A DNA stretch of 33,893 nucleotides, taken from contig CAYLRF010000012.1 in the NCBI GenBank assembly GCA_964385995.1, positions 1 through 33,893 on the forward strand. The letters run 5' to 3'. The first letter of the stretch is position 1; every line of letters starts with the position of its first letter. This document shows positions 15,453 through 24,145 of the stretch, piece after piece. The translations under genes were made by a program, and so were the position numbers. The notes under the pieces were generated by a model, which did no database searches, was not told the origin of the DNA, and was given only the letters and a program-made list of their open reading frames with translations. Source of the stretch: CAYLRF01 sp964385995 (GTDB taxonomy: Bacteria > Bacillota > Clostridia > Lachnospirales > Lachnospiraceae).

Positions 15453-16985
15453 ATGGCTGTCAAAATCATTTTACTCGTTCTTTTCTTTGCCGTGATGGTA
15501 GGAGTGGGTTTTCTGGCGAGAAAGCACGCGAAGAGCGTGGAGGGATTCGTCCTCGGAGGCAGAAATGTCGGGCCGTGGCTTACGGCGTTCGCGTACGGCA
15601 CCAGTTATTTTTCGGCGGTGGTGTTCGTGGGATACGCGGGGCAGTTCGGATGGAAATACGGACTGGCGGCGACATGGATAGGCATAGGAAACGCCCTCAT
15701 AGGAAGCCTTCTCGCGTGGGTGGTCTTAGGCAGAAGAACGAGGGTCATGAGTCAGCACCTTCAGTCAAAGACGATGCCCGATTTCTTCGGATCGAGATAT
15801 GACAGCAAGGCGCTTAAGATCACGGCCTCCGCCATCGCCTTTATTTTTCTCATCCCTTATACAGCGTCCGTCTACAACGGTCTTTCGAGGCTGTTCGGCA
15901 TGGCTTTTAATATACCCTATCAGGTATGCGTCATCATCATGGCGCTCTTTACCGCGGTCTATGTGATTCTCGGAGGATACATGGCGACCGCGATAAACGA
16001 TTTCATACAGGGAATCATCATGATCGTCGGCATCGTGGCGGTCATTATCGCGGTGCTTAAAGGTCAGGGAGGCTTTTTGGAGGCCGTGAGAAATCTTTCG
16101 ATGTTCGGAAGCGACGTTCCGGCTACCGCGGGACAGCCGGGAGCTTTCGCGTCATTTTTCGGACCCGACCCCTTAAATCTGCTCGGAGTCATCATATTGA
16201 CGTCGCTCGGCACGTGGGGGCTGCCGCAGATGGTTCACAAATTCTACGCCATCAAGGATGAGAAGTCGGTTAAGACGGGCACGATAATTTCCACGATATT
16301 CGCTCTGGTGATATCGGGCGGCTGCTATTTTCTGGGAGGCTTCGGAAGGCTTTTCGATGACAACGCCATTTATTCGGAGACGGGAAGCGTGGTCTATGAC
16401 AGCATTATCCCGCACATGCTCTCGAAACTTCCGGATATACTGATCGGTGTGGTCGTGGTTTTGGTGCTGTCCGCGTCCATGTCGACTCTCTCATCGCTTG
16501 TCATGACCTCCAGCTCGACGCTTACGCTTGATTTCATCAAGGGAACCATCATAAAGAAAATGAGCGAGAAAAAACAGGTCGTCATCATGAGGATCTTCGT
16601 GGTGTTCTTCATAGCGCTCTCCGTGGTAATGGCGCTGGATCCGCCGACATTTATCGCGCAGCTTATGGGAATATCATGGGGAGCCCTCGCGGGGGCCTTC
16701 CTCGCGCCGTTCTTATACGGGCTTTATTGGAAAGGCGTTACCAAGGCGGGAGTCTGGGCGGGCTTTGCCTGCGGCGTCGGCATTACCGTGTCAAATATGT
16801 GGTTCTCGTACATCGAGTCTCCCATAAACGCCGGCGCCATCGCCATGATAGCGGGCCTTATAGTGGTGCCGCTTGTGAGTCTTTTCACGCCTAAGATGAA
16901 AAAGAGCAGGGTGGATGAGATCTTTTCCTGCTACGATGAGACGGTGACGGTCACCAAAAAACAGGCGCTTGAAGAAGCTCAGTAG
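15453..16985 (+). CDS. Sodium:solute symporter (SSS family)
   Basis: 510 residues and about 13 hydrophobic helices, typical of the SSS/PutP/PanF family, which couples Na+ entry to solute uptake. Family features include the start of helix 2 (LGGRNVGPWLTAFAYGTSYF, with TSYFSAVVFVGYAG in the Na+/substrate region), YVILGGYMATAINDFIQG, and SASMSTLSSLVMTSSSTLTLD in the conserved serine-rich helix. GAAGGAGAGG precedes the ATG at 15453; the frame is open 42 bp further upstream but that lacks a better site. The substrate cannot be told; proline, pantothenate and other organic acids are all possible. Its last 18 bp and the following 37 bp are duplicated across the assembly gap. Confidence 0.9.
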   Translation: MAVKIILLVLFFAVMVGVGFLARKHAKSVEGFVLGGRNVGPWLTAFAYGTSYFSAVVFVGYAGQFGWKYGLAATWIGIGNALIGSLLAWVVLGRRTRVMSQHLQSKTMPDFFGSRYDSKALKITASAIAFIFLIPYTASVYNGLSRLFGMAFNIPYQVCVIIMALFTAVYVILGGYMATAINDFIQGIIMIVGIVAVIIAVLKGQGGFLEAVRNLSMFGSDVPATAGQPGAFASFFGPDPLNLLGVIILTSLGTWGLPQMVHKFYAIKDEKSVKTGTIISTIFALVISGGCYFLGGFGRLFDDNAIYSETGSVVYDSIIPHMLSKLPDILIGVVVVLVLSASMSTLSSLVMTSSSTLTLDFIKGTIIKKMSEKKQVVIMRIFVVFFIALSVVMALDPPTFIAQLMGISWGALAGAFLAPFLYGLYWKGVTKAGVWAGFACGVGITVSNMWFSYIESPINAGAIAMIAGLIVVPLVSLFTPKMKKSRVDEIFSCYDETVTVTKKQALEEAQ

Positions 16986-17022
16986 AACGGGTCACCTAAA
17001 CGATTAAGTAAGGAATCGAAAA

Positions 17023-17122
17023 NNNNNNNNNNNNNNNNNNNNNNNNNNNNNNNNNNNNNNNNNNNNNNNNNNNNNNNNNNNNNNNNNNNNNNNNNNNNNN
17101 NNNNNNNNNNNNNNNNNNNNNN
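17023..17122. other. Assembly gap (100 N) with overlapping contig ends
   Basis: The 55 bp at 16968-17022, containing the symporter's last codons, recur exactly at 17123-17177. The true symporter-recA spacer is therefore about 350 bp. Confidence 0.95.
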
Positions 17123-17186
17123 CTTGAAGAAGCTCAGTAGAACGGGTCACCTAAACGATTAAGTAAGGAATCGAAAACTTAAAAAT

Positions 17187-17310
17187 GCCGCGGTTCGGGG
17201 AGCAGAAGAAGAACCTGAGACAGCGGTAAGATTATGGGAGGCGGAAGAAAAGCGCCGCGGTGAGACTTTGGAAACGGAAGCGAAAAAACTTGCAGCCGCG
17301 GCGATGTCAT
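17187..17310 (+). repeat. Possible degenerate tandem array upstream of recA
   Basis: gccgcggt-like unit starts at about 17187, 17222, 17254 and 17295, separated by 32-41 bp and followed by ggaag/gaagaa-rich stretches. This is weak compared with the other arrays. I see no gene in the gap-corrected spacer. Confidence 0.35.
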
Positions 17311-17318
17311 GCTATTAT
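17290..17318 (+). promoter_or_regulatory. Sigma-A-type promoter for recA
   Basis: TTGCAG (17290-17295), 17-bp spacer, TATTAT (17313-17318) preceded by TGC, an extended -10. It implies a leader of about 170 nt before recA. No clear Firmicutes LexA operator (GAAC-N4-GTTC) overlaps it. Confidence 0.6.
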
Positions 17319-17493
17319 TTCACTGCCATAGTATTCTTTCATTCGGTCTCATACCGAGTTCTTTCGCTTCCCCAGGATTGTGTTTTGCCACGCGGATTTA
17401 ATGATGTCGGAGCAGAAGGCGATATTACCGGTCAAGGGTATTTGGCCTGACATTACATCATTTTTATTTTTAAGATCAAAAAGGAGAAAAGTT

Positions 17494-18585
17494 ATGTTAA
17501 ATGACGATAAGAAGAAGGCGCTTGACGCCGCCATCGCGAAACTCGAGAAGGATTTCGGAAAAGGAACCGTCATGCGGCTGGGAGAAGATGTCTCAGACTA
17601 CTCCGTGGAGACGGTACCCACGGGGAGTTTAAGCCTTGACATCGCGCTCGGACTGGGCGGAGTCCCGAGAGGGAGGGTCATCGAGGTCTACGGCCCCGAG
17701 TCGAGCGGAAAGACGACCATCACCCTGCACATGATAGCGGAGGTTCAGAAAAGAGGGGGTATCGCTGGGTTTATCGACGCCGAGCACGCGCTGGATCCCG
17801 TTTACGCGAAAAATATAGGCGTAAATATCGACGAACTTTATATTTCTCAGCCGGACAGCGGAGACCAGGCGCTGGAGATAGCGGAGACGATGGCGAGATC
17901 CGGGGCCATGGACATCATCGTGATTGACTCGGTGGCCGCGCTCGTGCCGCGTCAGGAGATAGAGGGCGATATGGGCGACAGCCATGTCGGGCTGCAGGCG
18001 AGACTCATGTCACAGGCTTTAAGAAAACTCACGCCGGTCATCAGCCGCTCGAACTGCATTGTCGTCTTCATCAATCAGCTTCGTGAGAAAGTCGGAATCA
18101 CCTACGGGAATCCCGAGGTCACGACGGGCGGCAGGGCGCTTAAGTTTTACGCGTCGGTGCGTCTCGATGTGAGAAAGGTCGAAGTACTGAAATTAAACGG
18201 GGAAATGGTGGGCAATCACACCCGGGTGAAGGTCGTGAAAAACAAAATCGCGCCTCCGTTTAAGGAAGCGGAGTTTGACATTATGTTCGGGAAAGGCATT
18301 TCGAGGGAGGGAGACATTCTGGACCTCGCCGCTTCCGCGGATATCGTGGTTAAAAGCGGTGCGTGGTATGCCTACAAGGATCAGAAGATAGGTCAGGGAC
18401 GTGAGAACGCGAAGGCTTATCTGGCCGCGAATCCCGAAGTCGCCGACGAGATAGAGGCTAAGGTGAGGGAACATTTCGGCCTTACATCGCATTCCGCCGG
18501 GAAATCAGATGAAGCCGGGAAAGCCGGGGAAGCGACCGTCAAAGCGGACGCGGCCCGATCCGGCATCGATGTCACGACGCGGTAG
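17494..18585 (+). CDS. recA: Recombinase RecA
   Basis: ATP-dependent strand-exchange protein and co-protease of the SOS response. 363 residues from the ATG at 17494, chosen because AAGGAG (17481-17486) sits 7 nt upstream; the upstream in-frame extension is not RecA-like. Walker A GPESSGKTT at residues 67-75, Walker B region MDIIVIDSVAALVP, DNA-binding loop 1 (EIEGDMGDSHVGLQARLMSQ) and loop 2 (GNPEVTTGGRALKFYAS) are complete. The C-terminal ~30 residues (AGKSDEAGKAGEA...) are low-complexity and lineage-specific. RecX follows after 134 bp, the common Firmicutes arrangement. Confidence 0.97.
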   Translation: MLNDDKKKALDAAIAKLEKDFGKGTVMRLGEDVSDYSVETVPTGSLSLDIALGLGGVPRGRVIEVYGPESSGKTTITLHMIAEVQKRGGIAGFIDAEHALDPVYAKNIGVNIDELYISQPDSGDQALEIAETMARSGAMDIIVIDSVAALVPRQEIEGDMGDSHVGLQARLMSQALRKLTPVISRSNCIVVFINQLREKVGITYGNPEVTTGGRALKFYASVRLDVRKVEVLKLNGEMVGNHTRVKVVKNKIAPPFKEAEFDIMFGKGISREGDILDLAASADIVVKSGAWYAYKDQKIGQGRENAKAYLAANPEVADEIEAKVREHFGLTSHSAGKSDEAGKAGEATVKADAARSGIDVTTR

Positions 18586-18719
18586 TCACGTGAGGAAAAG
18601 GCCGCGTGAGCTGCGATTGAAGATGGCGGACGAAAAGGCGGGCCGGGTCCAGGTCCGGTCAGAAACGTGCGGCCGCGGAGGGTTCACGAATATGAGCAAA
18701 TACGCGGGAGAAAACATAA

Positions 18720-19328
18720 ATGCGGATTACCGCTCTTTTACCATTAGATAAGAAAAGATATAAGGTTTATCTGGACGGGCAGTTCGCTTTTGCCTTATAC
18801 AAAAGCGAGCTGCTTCGCTGTAATATAAGCGAGGGTGAAGAGATATCGGATGAGACGGTAGAATTTATCAAAAAAGACATCCTTACGAAGCGGGCGAAAC
18901 AAAGGGCGCTCTACCTTCTCGATCGCATGGACAGAACCCGGGCGCAGCTTAGGGAAAAGCTTAAGGAAGGTCTTTATCCCGACGACGTCACGGATACGGT
19001 CATGAGGTACCTGGAAGGCATAGGTCTTACGGATGATAAAGATTACGCGAGGCGCTTCGTGGAGGAGAAAAAGGCGTCGAAGAGCAGAAGCGATATCAGG
19101 CATCTGCTGATAAGCAAGGGCATTGACGGAAAAATCGCGGATGAGGCGCTTGAAGAGGAGTATGACGCACAAAGCGGGAGAGCCGCCATGGAAAAACTCT
19201 TAAGAAAGCGCGGGTACGATCCGGATACCGCCGCGCCCGAGCTTAGGGCAAAGACATACAGATATCTTTTCTCGAAAGGATTCGACTCCGATGAGATACG
19301 CCGCGCCATGCGCCTTACGGATGAGTAG
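18720..19328 (+). CDS. recX: Regulatory protein RecX
   Basis: Binds RecA filaments and modulates their activity. 202 residues, within the range for Gram-positive RecX, starting MRITALLPLDKKRYKVYLDG. Three-helix RecX repeats are visible, with the signature region DDKDYARRFVEEKKASKS followed by RSDIRHLLISKGI. CGGGAG about 10 nt upstream supports ATG 18720. It lies directly downstream of recA on the same strand. Confidence 0.93.
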   Translation: MRITALLPLDKKRYKVYLDGQFAFALYKSELLRCNISEGEEISDETVEFIKKDILTKRAKQRALYLLDRMDRTRAQLREKLKEGLYPDDVTDTVMRYLEGIGLTDDKDYARRFVEEKKASKSRSDIRHLLISKGIDGKIADEALEEEYDAQSGRAAMEKLLRKRGYDPDTAAPELRAKTYRYLFSKGFDSDEIRRAMRLTDE

Positions 19329-19481
19329 ATGACTGAAGGCGCCGCGCTGAAGTTATATCAATCCGCGCCCGAAGATAAGTCGCTAAGTCAAATGAAGTCA
19401 CATCATCGCCTTGTCCGCGGCGAAGTCACTCTGCCCCGACCGAGGCATACCTCCCTCCGGTAATGTCACTTAATACACGGC

Positions 19482-19510
19482 TTGACAGTGACGTGAAAAC
19501 GGTTTATCAT
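19482..19510 (+). promoter_or_regulatory. Strong sigma-A-type promoter for rny
   Basis: Consensus TTGACA (19482-19487), 17-bp spacer, TATCAT (19505-19510), about 45 nt before the rny GTG start. rny is thus likely transcribed separately from recA-recX. Confidence 0.75.
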
Positions 19511-19558
19511 AACTCAAGTTGTGTTCGCACAATGAAAATAAAACAAGGAGGTGTTCTT

Positions 19559-21121
19559 GTGCCGATAGGACAGATTATTTTACTTGCTGTAGCTGTGATC
19601 ATCACCATTGTCGCGACGTCGGTCATTACCCGCGTTCTCACTGTTTCATCGCTGAAAAAAGACGCGGATTCCAAGATAGGAAGCGCCGAGGCGCGGGCGA
19701 AAGATATTGTGGATGAAGCGATAAAGGCAGCCGAGGCATCGAAAAAAGAAGCGTACATCGAGATCAAGGAAGAGTCGATCAAAAACAAGAATGAATTTGA
19801 GAAGGAGACAAGAGAGAGAAGAGCGGAGCTGCAGCGATTTGAAAGAAGAGTGATTGCGAAAGAGGAGTCGCTGGACAAGAGGTCCGAGGCGATGTCCAAA
19901 AAGGAGGCCGCTTTTTCCGAGAGAGAGGAGCAGATAAAAAAGCGCGAGGCCGCCGCGGAGGAGATGGAAGACAGGCGCCGGGAGGAGCTTGAGAGGATAT
20001 CGGGGCTTACCTCGGAACAGGCGAAGACGTACCTGCTTAAGACGGTGGAAGATGACGTAAAGCAGGATACGGCCAGGATGATAAAAGAACTCGAGGCCGA
20101 GGCGAAGGAAGAGGCTTCGAAAAAAGCTAAGGAATACGTAGTAAACGCCATTCAAAAATGCGCCGCGGATCATGTGTCGGAGACTACGATTTCGGTGGTC
20201 CAGCTTCCGAACGATGACATGAAAGGACGGATCATCGGCAGGGAAGGGAGAAATATCCGTACGCTCGAGACACTTACCGGTGTGGAGCTTATCATAGACG
20301 ACACTCCGGACGCGGTCGTTCTCTCGGGCTTTGACCCCGTGCGCCGTGAGGTGGCGAGGATCGCCTTGGAGAAGCTTATCGTGGACGGACGTATTCATCC
20401 CGCCAGGATCGAGGAAACCGTGGAGAAGGCTCAAAAAGAAGTCGAATCCATGATTCGCGAGGAAGGAGAGGCGGCCGCGCTCGAGGTCGGCGTGCACGGA
20501 CTTCATCCGGAGCTTATAAAGCTTCTCGGAAGGATGAAATTCAGGTCAAGTTACGGACAGAACGCGCTGAAACATTCGATCGAGGTAGCTCATCTTTCGG
20601 GACTTTTGGCCGGAGAAATCGGACTTGACATAAAGATGGCCAAAAGGGCGGGACTGCTTCATGACATCGGCAAATCCATAGACCATGAAGTCGAGGGTTC
20701 GCACATTCAGATCGGAGCGGACCTTTGCCGCAAATACAAAGAGTCGCCCATCGTCATAAACGCCGTGGAGTCTCATCACGGAGACGTGGAGCCTACGTCG
20801 CTCATCGCCTGCGTGGTTCAGGCTGCGGACGCCATATCGGCGGCGCGTCCGGGTGCGAGAAAAGAGACGCTCGAGGCGTATACGACCAGACTTAAGAAAC
20901 TCGAGGAGATAGCGAACGGATACAAGGGAGTCGAGAAGTCGTTTGCCATCCAGGCGGGCAGGGAGATCCGCATAATGGTGATACCGGAGCAGGTATCCGA
21001 TGCCGATATGGTCATCATGGCGAGGAACATATCAAAGCAGATCGAAAACGAGATGGAGTATCCGGGGCAGGTGAAGGTCAACGTAATACGCGAGTCACGT
21101 GTCACGGACTACGCGAGATAA
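19559..21121 (+). CDS. rny: Ribonuclease Y
   Basis: Membrane-anchored endoribonuclease that starts mRNA decay in many Firmicutes. From the GTG at 19559 the protein has 520 residues, the same length as I recall for B. subtilis RNase Y. The start is set by AAGGAGG (19546-19552) 6 nt upstream. Order: one N-terminal membrane helix (IILLAVAVIITIVATSVI), a charged coiled coil to about residue 180, a KH domain with GRIIGREGRNIRTLE, then an HD domain with LLHDIGKSIDHE and SHHGDVEP. PNPase, a known decay partner, follows. The stop codon lies in the first unit of the 37-bp array. Confidence 0.96.
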   Translation: MPIGQIILLAVAVIITIVATSVITRVLTVSSLKKDADSKIGSAEARAKDIVDEAIKAAEASKKEAYIEIKEESIKNKNEFEKETRERRAELQRFERRVIAKEESLDKRSEAMSKKEAAFSEREEQIKKREAAAEEMEDRRREELERISGLTSEQAKTYLLKTVEDDVKQDTARMIKELEAEAKEEASKKAKEYVVNAIQKCAADHVSETTISVVQLPNDDMKGRIIGREGRNIRTLETLTGVELIIDDTPDAVVLSGFDPVRREVARIALEKLIVDGRIHPARIEETVEKAQKEVESMIREEGEAAALEVGVHGLHPELIKLLGRMKFRSSYGQNALKHSIEVAHLSGLLAGEIGLDIKMAKRAGLLHDIGKSIDHEVEGSHIQIGADLCRKYKESPIVINAVESHHGDVEPTSLIACVVQAADAISAARPGARKETLEAYTTRLKKLEEIANGYKGVEKSFAIQAGREIRIMVIPEQVSDADMVIMARNISKQIENEMEYPGQVKVNVIRESRVTDYAR

Positions 21122-21270
21122 CACGGGGAAGCAATGTTACGCGGACTACGCGAGATAACACGGGGAAGCGACGTTACGCAAACTACGTAAGGCAACACGT
21201 GGAAGCAATGTTACGCAAACTACGCGGGGTAACCGACGAAATGGACGTTACGCGGACTACATAAGGAGAC
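21105..21270 (+). repeat. 37-bp tandem array (4+ units) between rny and pnp
   Basis: Exact 37-bp spacing of units at 21105, 21142, 21179 and 21216, with a fifth partial from 21253. Units begin cggactacgcgag or caaactacg and end aatgttacg/gacgttacg. Unit 1 contains the rny stop. Junctions carry an inverted repeat of the GTTA...TAAC type (for example 21137-21159), so a chain of small hairpins is possible. Confidence 0.9.
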
Positions 21271-21397
21271 GGAGTTTAAAGGGAGTCTGCCGTAGATGTC
21301 GGGGCGGACGATGATGTCGCGCGGTAACGCGGTAGCATACAGTATATGGCTTGCGTTTAGATTTTTAAGAAACTTAAGAAGGAGAATATTGCGAAAG

Positions 21398-23488
21398 ATG
21401 TATAAGAAATTTGAGATGGAATTGGCGGGAAGGACGCTGCGGGCGGACATCGGACGAGTGGCGGCGCAGGCCGGCGGGGCTGTGCTGCTTCACTACGGGG
21501 ATACGGTGGTGCTTTCCACGGCCACGGCCTCCGAGAAACCGAGGGAGGGGATAGATTTCTTTCCTTTAAGCGTGGAATACGAGGAAAAGATGTACGCGGC
21601 GGGAAAGATCCCGGGCGGCTTTAACAAAAGAGAGGGCAAGGCGTCGGAGAACGCCGTCCTCACGTCTCGCGTTATCGACAGACCCATGAGACCGCTCTTT
21701 CCCAAGGATTACCGGAACGATGTCACACTGGACAACGTGGTCTTAAGCGTCGATCCGGACTGCGCTCCGGAGCTTACGGCCATGCTTGGCTCGTCAATCG
21801 CGACGTCGATATCCGACATACCGTTTGACGGTCCCGTCTCTTCCACTCAGGTAGGTCTTGTGGACGGCAAATTCGTGATAAATCCCGACTCCGCCGCGAG
21901 AGAGGCAAGCGACATGCAGCTTACGGTCGCTTCCACCCGTGAGAAGGTCATCATGATCGAGGCGGGGGCGAAGGAAGTGCCTGAGGACACCATGATCGAG
22001 GCCATTTACGCGGCCCACGAGGTGAATCAGAAGGTCATCGCCTTTATTGACGGGATCGTGGCCGAGTGCGGCAAGGAAAAGCACTCCTACATAAGCTACG
22101 CGGTGCCGGAAGAAATCATGACGGCGGTATGCGAGGCTGTCAGTGCCGAGCGCATGGAGGAAGCCGTTTTCACCGACAAAAAGCAGGTGCGTGAGGAAAA
22201 TATCCGCGTCATAAAGGACGAACTCGCGCTTAAATTCGCCGATAAAGAGGAGTGGCTGCCCTATCTTGACGACGCGCTGTATCAATATCAGAAAAAGACG
22301 GTGCGCAAGATGATTTTAAAGGATCATAAGCGTCCGGACGGGAGAGCTATAGACGAGATAAGACCGCTTGCCGCTGAGGTCGATATCATACCGAGGGTTC
22401 ACGGCTCTGCCATGTTTACCAGAGGACAGACGCAGATATGCACCATAACGACGCTCGGGCCGCTCTCGGACGCTCAGAGACTTGACGGGCTGGATGAGAA
22501 GGAGACCACAAAGCGCTACATGCACCATTACAATTTTCCCTCATACTCGGTGGGAGAGACCAAGCCGTCCAGAGGACCGGGACGTCGGGAGATAGGACAC
22601 GGCGCGCTGGCGGAGAGGGCTTTAAGGCCGGTACTTCCGAGCGAGGAGGAATTTCCCTACGCCATCAGGACCGTCTCGGAGACATTTGAGTCCAACGGCT
22701 CCACATCTCAGGCGAGCGTGTGCGCGTCCAGTATGTCACTCATGGCGGCAGGCGTGCCGATTAAGGCTCCGGTGGCCGGTATTTCCGCGGGTCTTGTGAC
22801 GGGCGAGACCGATGACGATTATATCGTGCTCACGGACATACAGGGCCTCGAGGATTTCTTCGGTGACATGGACTTCAAGGTGGCGGGCACGCATAAAGGT
22901 ATTACGGCCATACAGATGGATATCAAGATTCACGGCCTTACGAGACCCATTATAGAAGAAGCGATCGCCCGCACGAAGAAGGCGAGGACTTATATTTTGG
23001 ATGAGGTCATGGCAAAGGCCATATCTAAGCCTCGTCCGGAAGTGGGGCCTTACGCTCCGAAGATTCGTCAGATCCGGATCGATCCCGCGAAGATAGGCGA
23101 CGTGGTAGGTCAGCGCGGCAAGACGATAAATACGATCATAGAGCAGACCGGAGTGAAGATAGACATCACGGAAGAAGGTGCCGTATCCGTCTGCGGCCTT
23201 GACACAGCCATGATAGACGAGGCAGTGAGACTGGTAAATATCATAGCCACAGACTTTGAGGCGGGGCAGATACTTGACGGCAAAGTCGTGAGCATTAAGG
23301 AATTCGGGGCATTTATCGAGTTCGCGCCGGGTAAAGAAGGACTCGTGCATATCTCAAAGATAGCGAGGCGCAGGATAGACCGCGTCGAGGATGTGTTAAG
23401 TCTCGGCGACAAGGTGAGGGTGGTGTGTCTCGGCAAGGATAAGCTCGGCCGTGACAGCTTCTCCATCAAGGATGTCGCGCAGGATTGA
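21398..23488 (+). CDS. pnp: Polyribonucleotide nucleotidyltransferase (PNPase)
   Basis: Phosphorolytic 3'-5' exoribonuclease. 696 residues from ATG 21398 (MYKKFEMELAGRTLRAD, the usual clostridial start). AAGGAG ends 13 nt upstream, so the in-frame TTG at 21389 is an alternative. Two RNase PH domains are present: GGFNKREGKASENAVLTSR in the first, and ETFESNGSTSQASVCASS plus DFFGDMDFKVAG in the second. A KH domain (IGDVVGQRGKTI) and a C-terminal S1 domain (ILDGKVVSIKEFGAFIEF) follow. rpsO, which often precedes pnp, is absent; rny and a repeat array take its place. A terminator follows. Confidence 0.96.
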   Translation: MYKKFEMELAGRTLRADIGRVAAQAGGAVLLHYGDTVVLSTATASEKPREGIDFFPLSVEYEEKMYAAGKIPGGFNKREGKASENAVLTSRVIDRPMRPLFPKDYRNDVTLDNVVLSVDPDCAPELTAMLGSSIATSISDIPFDGPVSSTQVGLVDGKFVINPDSAAREASDMQLTVASTREKVIMIEAGAKEVPEDTMIEAIYAAHEVNQKVIAFIDGIVAECGKEKHSYISYAVPEEIMTAVCEAVSAERMEEAVFTDKKQVREENIRVIKDELALKFADKEEWLPYLDDALYQYQKKTVRKMILKDHKRPDGRAIDEIRPLAAEVDIIPRVHGSAMFTRGQTQICTITTLGPLSDAQRLDGLDEKETTKRYMHHYNFPSYSVGETKPSRGPGRREIGHGALAERALRPVLPSEEEFPYAIRTVSETFESNGSTSQASVCASSMSLMAAGVPIKAPVAGISAGLVTGETDDDYIVLTDIQGLEDFFGDMDFKVAGTHKGITAIQMDIKIHGLTRPIIEEAIARTKKARTYILDEVMAKAISKPRPEVGPYAPKIRQIRIDPAKIGDVVGQRGKTINTIIEQTGVKIDITEEGAVSVCGLDTAMIDEAVRLVNIIATDFEAGQILDGKVVSIKEFGAFIEFAPGKEGLVHISKIARRRIDRVEDVLSLGDKVRVVCLGKDKLGRDSFSIKDVAQD

Positions 23489-23576
23489 CGATACGCTTTG
23501 GCGGGCGGGCGCCACGCGTCAGAGGGGGCGTGTCACGACGCAGTGAATAAAAGCCGCGGATGGCTTCGTAACGATC

Positions 23577-23617
23577 GTTCGGGTTTCGTCCGAAGATGAC
23601 GAGCCCGGACTTTTTTT
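23577..23617 (+). terminator. Intrinsic terminator after pnp
   Basis: Left arm GTTCGGGTTT (23577-23586) pairs over 10 positions, three of them G-U, with GAGCCCGGAC (23601-23610), followed by seven T (23611-23617). It ends the rny-pnp unit about 90 nt after the pnp stop. Confidence 0.75.
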
Positions 23618-23822
23618 ACGACCGGAGGGGGCAGTCTGAGAATAAACTGTGCCGCGGAAAATCGGCATGGATATCTATTAGGATCGGCAACATAGCCCCG
23701 ACTTGCGGACAGCGGCGACCGGGGCGCTTGTCACGGACAGGGGTTGTTTGCGGTTTTTCCTCGAGCACTTCATTTTTCGGTTTGCGCCGAGGGTCAGGAC
23801 AAAGACTTCGCCGCGAGACTGC

Positions 23823-24130
23823 GGTTTGCGGAGAAAAAAGCGAAGGATACGGACGGTTTTAAGTCCACACTGAGGTTTAGAGCAAAGATTTTGCCACGGT
23901 GATATGATTTACGGATAAAAGGGCGAAGGACACGGACAGGTTTTAAGTCCGCACCGAGGTTTGAAGCAGTGACTTCGCCGTGGTGACACGGTTTGCGGAG
24001 AAAAAGGCGAAGGACACGGACAGGTTTTAAGTCCGCACCGAGGTTTGAAGCAGTGACTTCGCCGTGGTGACACGGTTTGCGGAGAAAAAAGCGAAGGATA
24101 TACTGACGGTTTTAAGTCAGCGCCGAGGGT
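23823..24130 (+). repeat. 84-bp tandem array with an internal hairpin, upstream of prfC
   Basis: Units start at 23823, 23906, 23990 and 24074 (83-84 bp). Units 2 and 3 share long identical stretches, unit 1 is more diverged and unit 4 merges into the prfC leader. Each unit holds a hairpin around a conserved ggTTTTAA loop: GGAC/GTCC (unit 1), CGGAC/GTCCG (units 2 and 3), CTGAC/GTCAG (unit 4). In units 2 and 3 an outer GGCGAAG/CTTCGCC pairing is also possible. A decayed further unit may lie at 23735-23822. Between the pnp terminator (23617) and about 23735 I see nothing recognisable. Confidence 0.85.
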
Positions 24131-24145
24131 TTCACGGGAGAGAAG

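Noticed and set aside
17344..17356. Near-palindrome CGGT-ctcat-ACCG between the recA promoter and recA, considered as an SOS operator
   Set aside because: Does not match the Firmicutes LexA pattern GAAC-N4-GTTC, and lies about 25 bp downstream of the -10.
19646..20506. 286-codon antisense frame opposite rny
   Set aside because: Mirrors the high-GC codon bias of rny; no start signal and no recognisable domain.
23596..23862. 88-codon plus-strand frame after pnp
   Set aside because: It begins within the pnp terminator hairpin, lacks a ribosome-binding site and has no domain-like composition.
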